A DNA stretch of 64,000 bases from Tetracentron sinense (taxonomy: Eukaryota; Streptophyta; Magnoliopsida; Trochodendrales; Trochodendraceae). How positions within the stretch are numbered: position 1 is the first letter of the stretch; each line of letters opens with the position of its first letter. A program made the translations under genes and the position numbers. The DNA lies in assembly GCA_015143295.1 (NCBI GenBank), contig CM026574.1, positions 9,550,938-9,614,937 on the forward strand, written 5' to 3'. Positions 51,501 through 56,096 of the stretch are shown here, piece by piece. The notes beneath the pieces were generated by a model. That model saw only the letters and a list, made by a program, of their open reading frames with translations. It was not told the origin of the DNA and made no database searches.

Positions 51501-54500
51501 CATTTACACCATTACAATATTTTTGGCATCTAACTTATTTCTTCCTTAGACATAGATACTCACTCTTTCTCCGGGCTCTCCCTTTCCTTTATGCAAAGGA
51601 GAGGGTGTGATTGAAACCTTGAAGTTTCTCCAAAATCCCATGCTTCAAAACTTAAAACTAAGGACCCCCTACTCCTGGCTACATCAGGAAGGGAGTTTCT
51701 GTTGGTATAGACATATTCTCTAATTTACAGCATTTACACTTTTTATATTTCTTTCCCCACAACTGATTAGTGGCCTGCTGGAATTGTAAACTAAAACTTC
51801 ACTATACTGGCCATATTTTCAGCATTTTTTGAATATCAGTTGATTTTTAAAAAAGAGTTTCTGGGTGTAAGTTATCGAATGATTTCTTTGCAGACTGGGA
51901 GCACTATTACGGATCAAATGGATCTACTACGCGAGCAGGTGAAAATGTTAGCTGGGGAGGTTGCCTTGTGTTCGAGTTCATTGAAACGATTGTCAGAGCA
52001 AGCAGCCAGCAACCCCGAAGATTCACAACTTCAGGCATGTATGCTACCTCTAAAATTTTTCTTCACTTTAGCAAGAAGGTTATTAGTCTTAATGATGAAT
52101 ATTCGTGTATATTGATGACTATGTTCATTAATATAGGAACACATGCAGAAGCTAAAGAATGAAATTAGTGAAAAGAAGCTTCAAATGCGATTACTTGAGC
52201 AACGAATGATTGGGTCAATTGAGACAACTCCACATACATCAAATAGCATTGAAATATCTCAGGTAACTACTACATGCCGAGTGATATAGATAGGTCAGTG
52301 GTCAGCCACTATCTTAAAGGATACACAGAATATTTGTTATTGAATTTTGCAAATAGGATGTACAGAAAGAGAAGTGTTATGATACAGATTGGGTCATTTG
52401 CATGAAATTTGCTTCTTTGTACTATTGAATGTTCCTTGGCACAGTCTCTTAGCACCTCTAATAGTTTAGTGGACTCTCTTGGAAGAAGTGGTGGGAAAGG
52501 ACTCTTTCCCTTAATTTTTATGTTATTGATATTGTTACATATATTCAGAGTCGAATGAATTGTAGGAATATTCCAAACTCTCCGGTTGATTGGCTTGGAG
52601 TATTGTGGGATCCAGGTTCCAAGCATAGACTCCAAATATATAAAAGAGATATAAATGTTTTCTCATAGTTGTCAAGGCGACCAGGCGACTTGAGGCGACA
52701 AAATCCATGGACGCCTGAGTCGGTAGCCTGAGGCGTTCGAGGCGTCGCCTGATGAACTTTTTGTTGCAGAAAATTCCCCCTAATATGAGATCTATATATG
52801 ATGCATTTTCTTTTATAAGAGACTCTATATTCATATAAATTACACAATTGTCAAGACGTACTTTGATAGACTATCGCTAGAGAACAGTTCTAAGAATAAT
52901 AAAAAGGGATTTAAAGTGTTGGAAAAAAATGGAATAAAAATTAAGTCTGCAATGACTACTGAAAGAGGGGAGAGAGATTGTGAGTGATAAAAAATAGACA
53001 GCCCAACAGGAAAGAAAGAGAGGAGAGGAGGGAGAATATAAGACTGAATAAAAAACTAAAAATAGCTCGACAGTAAAATGTGACGCTTAACTAGGGAGAA
53101 AGAAGAGAGGGGGGAGAGGGAGATGTCGTACCGTTTACTCTCATTTTTTCTTTTTATCGATTATACTCAAGATAAGTAATATAAATAATATTGATAAGTA
53201 AAATATATAATTATAGGGTTTGCACTTATTTAAATTATGAAAGACTCCTTTAAATATGAGTTTAAGAGAGTTTGGGGGGAGGGAGTTAGAAGAAATTTGG
53301 GGCATTTAAAGGCTCTTAATTTTTTATTAGGCCGCCTGAGCTAATTGTAATTTAACAACCATGGAAAAAAAACAAATGAGGACTAAATGATCCACCCATA
53401 AACAGAGGGAGAGAGACCATTTGGTCCACCCATTGAGAGAGAACAAGTTAACATGATTGAAACATACTTGACACCATTCGTCTTTTTTTTCTTCTTCTAT
53501 CTGCAAACTTTTTTTGTAAGACATACAAATACTAACATATTATATTGTAAAAGACATGAGAAGTATATAAAATAATATATTTTTTTGTAACCAAACAATC
53601 ATATTCAAATAAAATAATTTTTTATATCCTTAAACAGTAATAATATTATATATATTAGATTTTTAATAATAACCGCCTGAGGCAGCCAGTCGCCTGAGCC
53701 CAACAGAGCGCCTGGTCGCCTAGGCGACCGCCTGAGGCGCCTGAGGCGACGCCTTTAACAACTATGTGTTTTCTATTACATAATTAAAGCCTACTCTCAA
53801 CTGAATCCAAAGTTGACACAAAAACCTCAAAAAAGCATGCATAATAATAATTAATAAACGAAGAAAAGATTAAAAATAACAAGGAACATTCATGTAAATA
53901 TTTTTTGGACAATAATCACCTTGGTTAGTGGCACGAGGAAGGGCGCCTCGGCTCTCCTTTTCTTTCCACATGTCCCCCTTTTAACTCTTTTTAACTGTGG
54001 TTAAGATTCACTCACCCCTAAGGTTCACCTATCTACCCTTAGTTTTTAAAAGAAGAAAAAAATTAACCACAGGGTTAAAAAAACTTAACCTGAGTTCATG
54101 GCAGTTGGAGGGGTGGCGGCTTGTGAGAGCGAGGAGCAATAGTTAGCTCCTCGCCTGTGGAGCTAACTACTGCTCATATTTTTTATAGGTAACATTCATG
54201 TATATATGTATTTACTCTGTAGCCTTTAAGGAATAATATTACTCTACTTGTGTTATGATTGTTCATTTTTGCACTATTTCAAATTTGCTTTCTAATGAGC
54301 CAGTTTTGCACTATTGTAGGCCCTGTCGAAGCTTGCTAGTCAGCTAAATGAAAAAACTTTTGAACTTGAGGTTTGTTAGCCCTAGTTGCTTGGTTTCATC
54401 TTTGAGTTTTGTTAAGATCAAATGGCAATGATATCATACTGACTTATTCTTGTTCACTTTCTTTATGGGTCGTGTATTGAAGATCAAGTCAGCTGACAAT

Positions 54501-56050
54501 AGAATTCTTCAGGAGCAGCTACAGATGAAGGTGAAAGTCTACCGCTGGATGGTCCATTGGCTCATATCTTCTGCCATCATTTACTGACAATCTTTTGTGA
54601 CATCAGATGTCGGAGAATGCTGAGATGCAGGAAACTATTCTTCTTCTGAGGCAACAACTCAATTCTTTATTAGATAAACCCTCTAGTGACCCAAAACAAA
54701 TGGCAGACAATGAGACTACTACACTCAGGAACTGTGCTGGAGAGCCATCTCAAGAAAACAGTGGATGGAAGGATGGGACTAGTTTCTATGAAGAAAATTA
54801 TGCTGATGGAAATACACCGACAAGCATCATGAGCTTGAATGGAATATTCTCCCAAGAAGACTCCAAATGGAGCAATGATGATACTTGTTTGAATACTCAA
54901 CTTCTTATGCAGGTTTAGTTGCTTCACATCCTTTGTTGGTCTTATTTCAATTGTTACTCACTAAGTTATTGGTTTTTTACAATATTTCATCAACTTTTCA
55001 AATTGATGCTACATATATTAATGTTGAATGCTTGTGATGCGGTTTTATTGCTTTTCTTCTCCTTTAGGCTGCTGAGATAGATAATCTAAAGCAAGAGAAG
55101 TTGAGACTGACTGAAGAAAAGGATGGTTTTGAAATTCACAGCCAAAAGCTAGCAGAGGAAGCCTCGTATGCAAAGGAGTTGGCTGCAGCTGCTGCAGCTG
55201 AGCTCCGAAATTTGGCTGAAGAAGTTACCAAACTTTCTTACCAAAATGCAAAATTGACTGGTGATTTGGCTGCTGCAAAGGAGGCCTATTGCAGATCTAA
55301 TGGCTGTCAGAGGCACATGTCAATTCATGGTAAACAAGATCACAGCAATGGTGCACGACCTGATGCACGTGGGAAAAAACCAGACGATGGAATTTTGATT
55401 GAGTTACAGAAAGAGCTTAATGCAAGATACCAAAGAGAAGCTTCTTTAGAAACTGCATTATCTGAGAGAGTCAAAATAGAAAGTGAGCTGCAAAAAAGGC
55501 TTGATGAAGGAAAACGGCGTGAAGGAGATTTAGAAAATGAGCTAGCAAACATGTGGGTGCTTGTCGCAAAGATGAAGAAGACTGACATGAATTCTGAGGA
55601 AACTTCATCTGAGGGGGCACATACATCAGATATATTGCAGATAAGAGTTAGGAATGAATCTCCTTCATCTAATGGTCACTCAAGTAAAGTGTTTAAAGGT
55701 GAAACTATTGCGAGCTTGGATGACTTGAGTACAATGGAAGAAGTAAGAACTGGCTATAAAAAAGAAAGGAGGAGGTGCAAAGAACTAGAAAACATTATTT
55801 CCAGAATGAAGGTACAACTTTGTATACTGTGTATATATATATATATATATTTATCTCTATAATGCCTACATTATGGAAGAGGAAAGTTTCTTGGAGAATT
55901 AAATTAGTTGACGATGATACATTGTCATCCCTATTTTGAATGTGAGTACAGTTTCCCTTATTGCATTGACTGAAGCAACAGTTTACCAGGGGCAGCTGTT
56001 CTTCCATTCATTCTTGCTTGTCTGATACCTCGGTCTAACCCTATAGCTTC

Positions 56051-56096
<46 letters not shown>

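Noticed and set aside
55340-55588. Antisense open frame within kinesin exon q
   Set aside because: Mirror of a long coding exon; no start context or family match.
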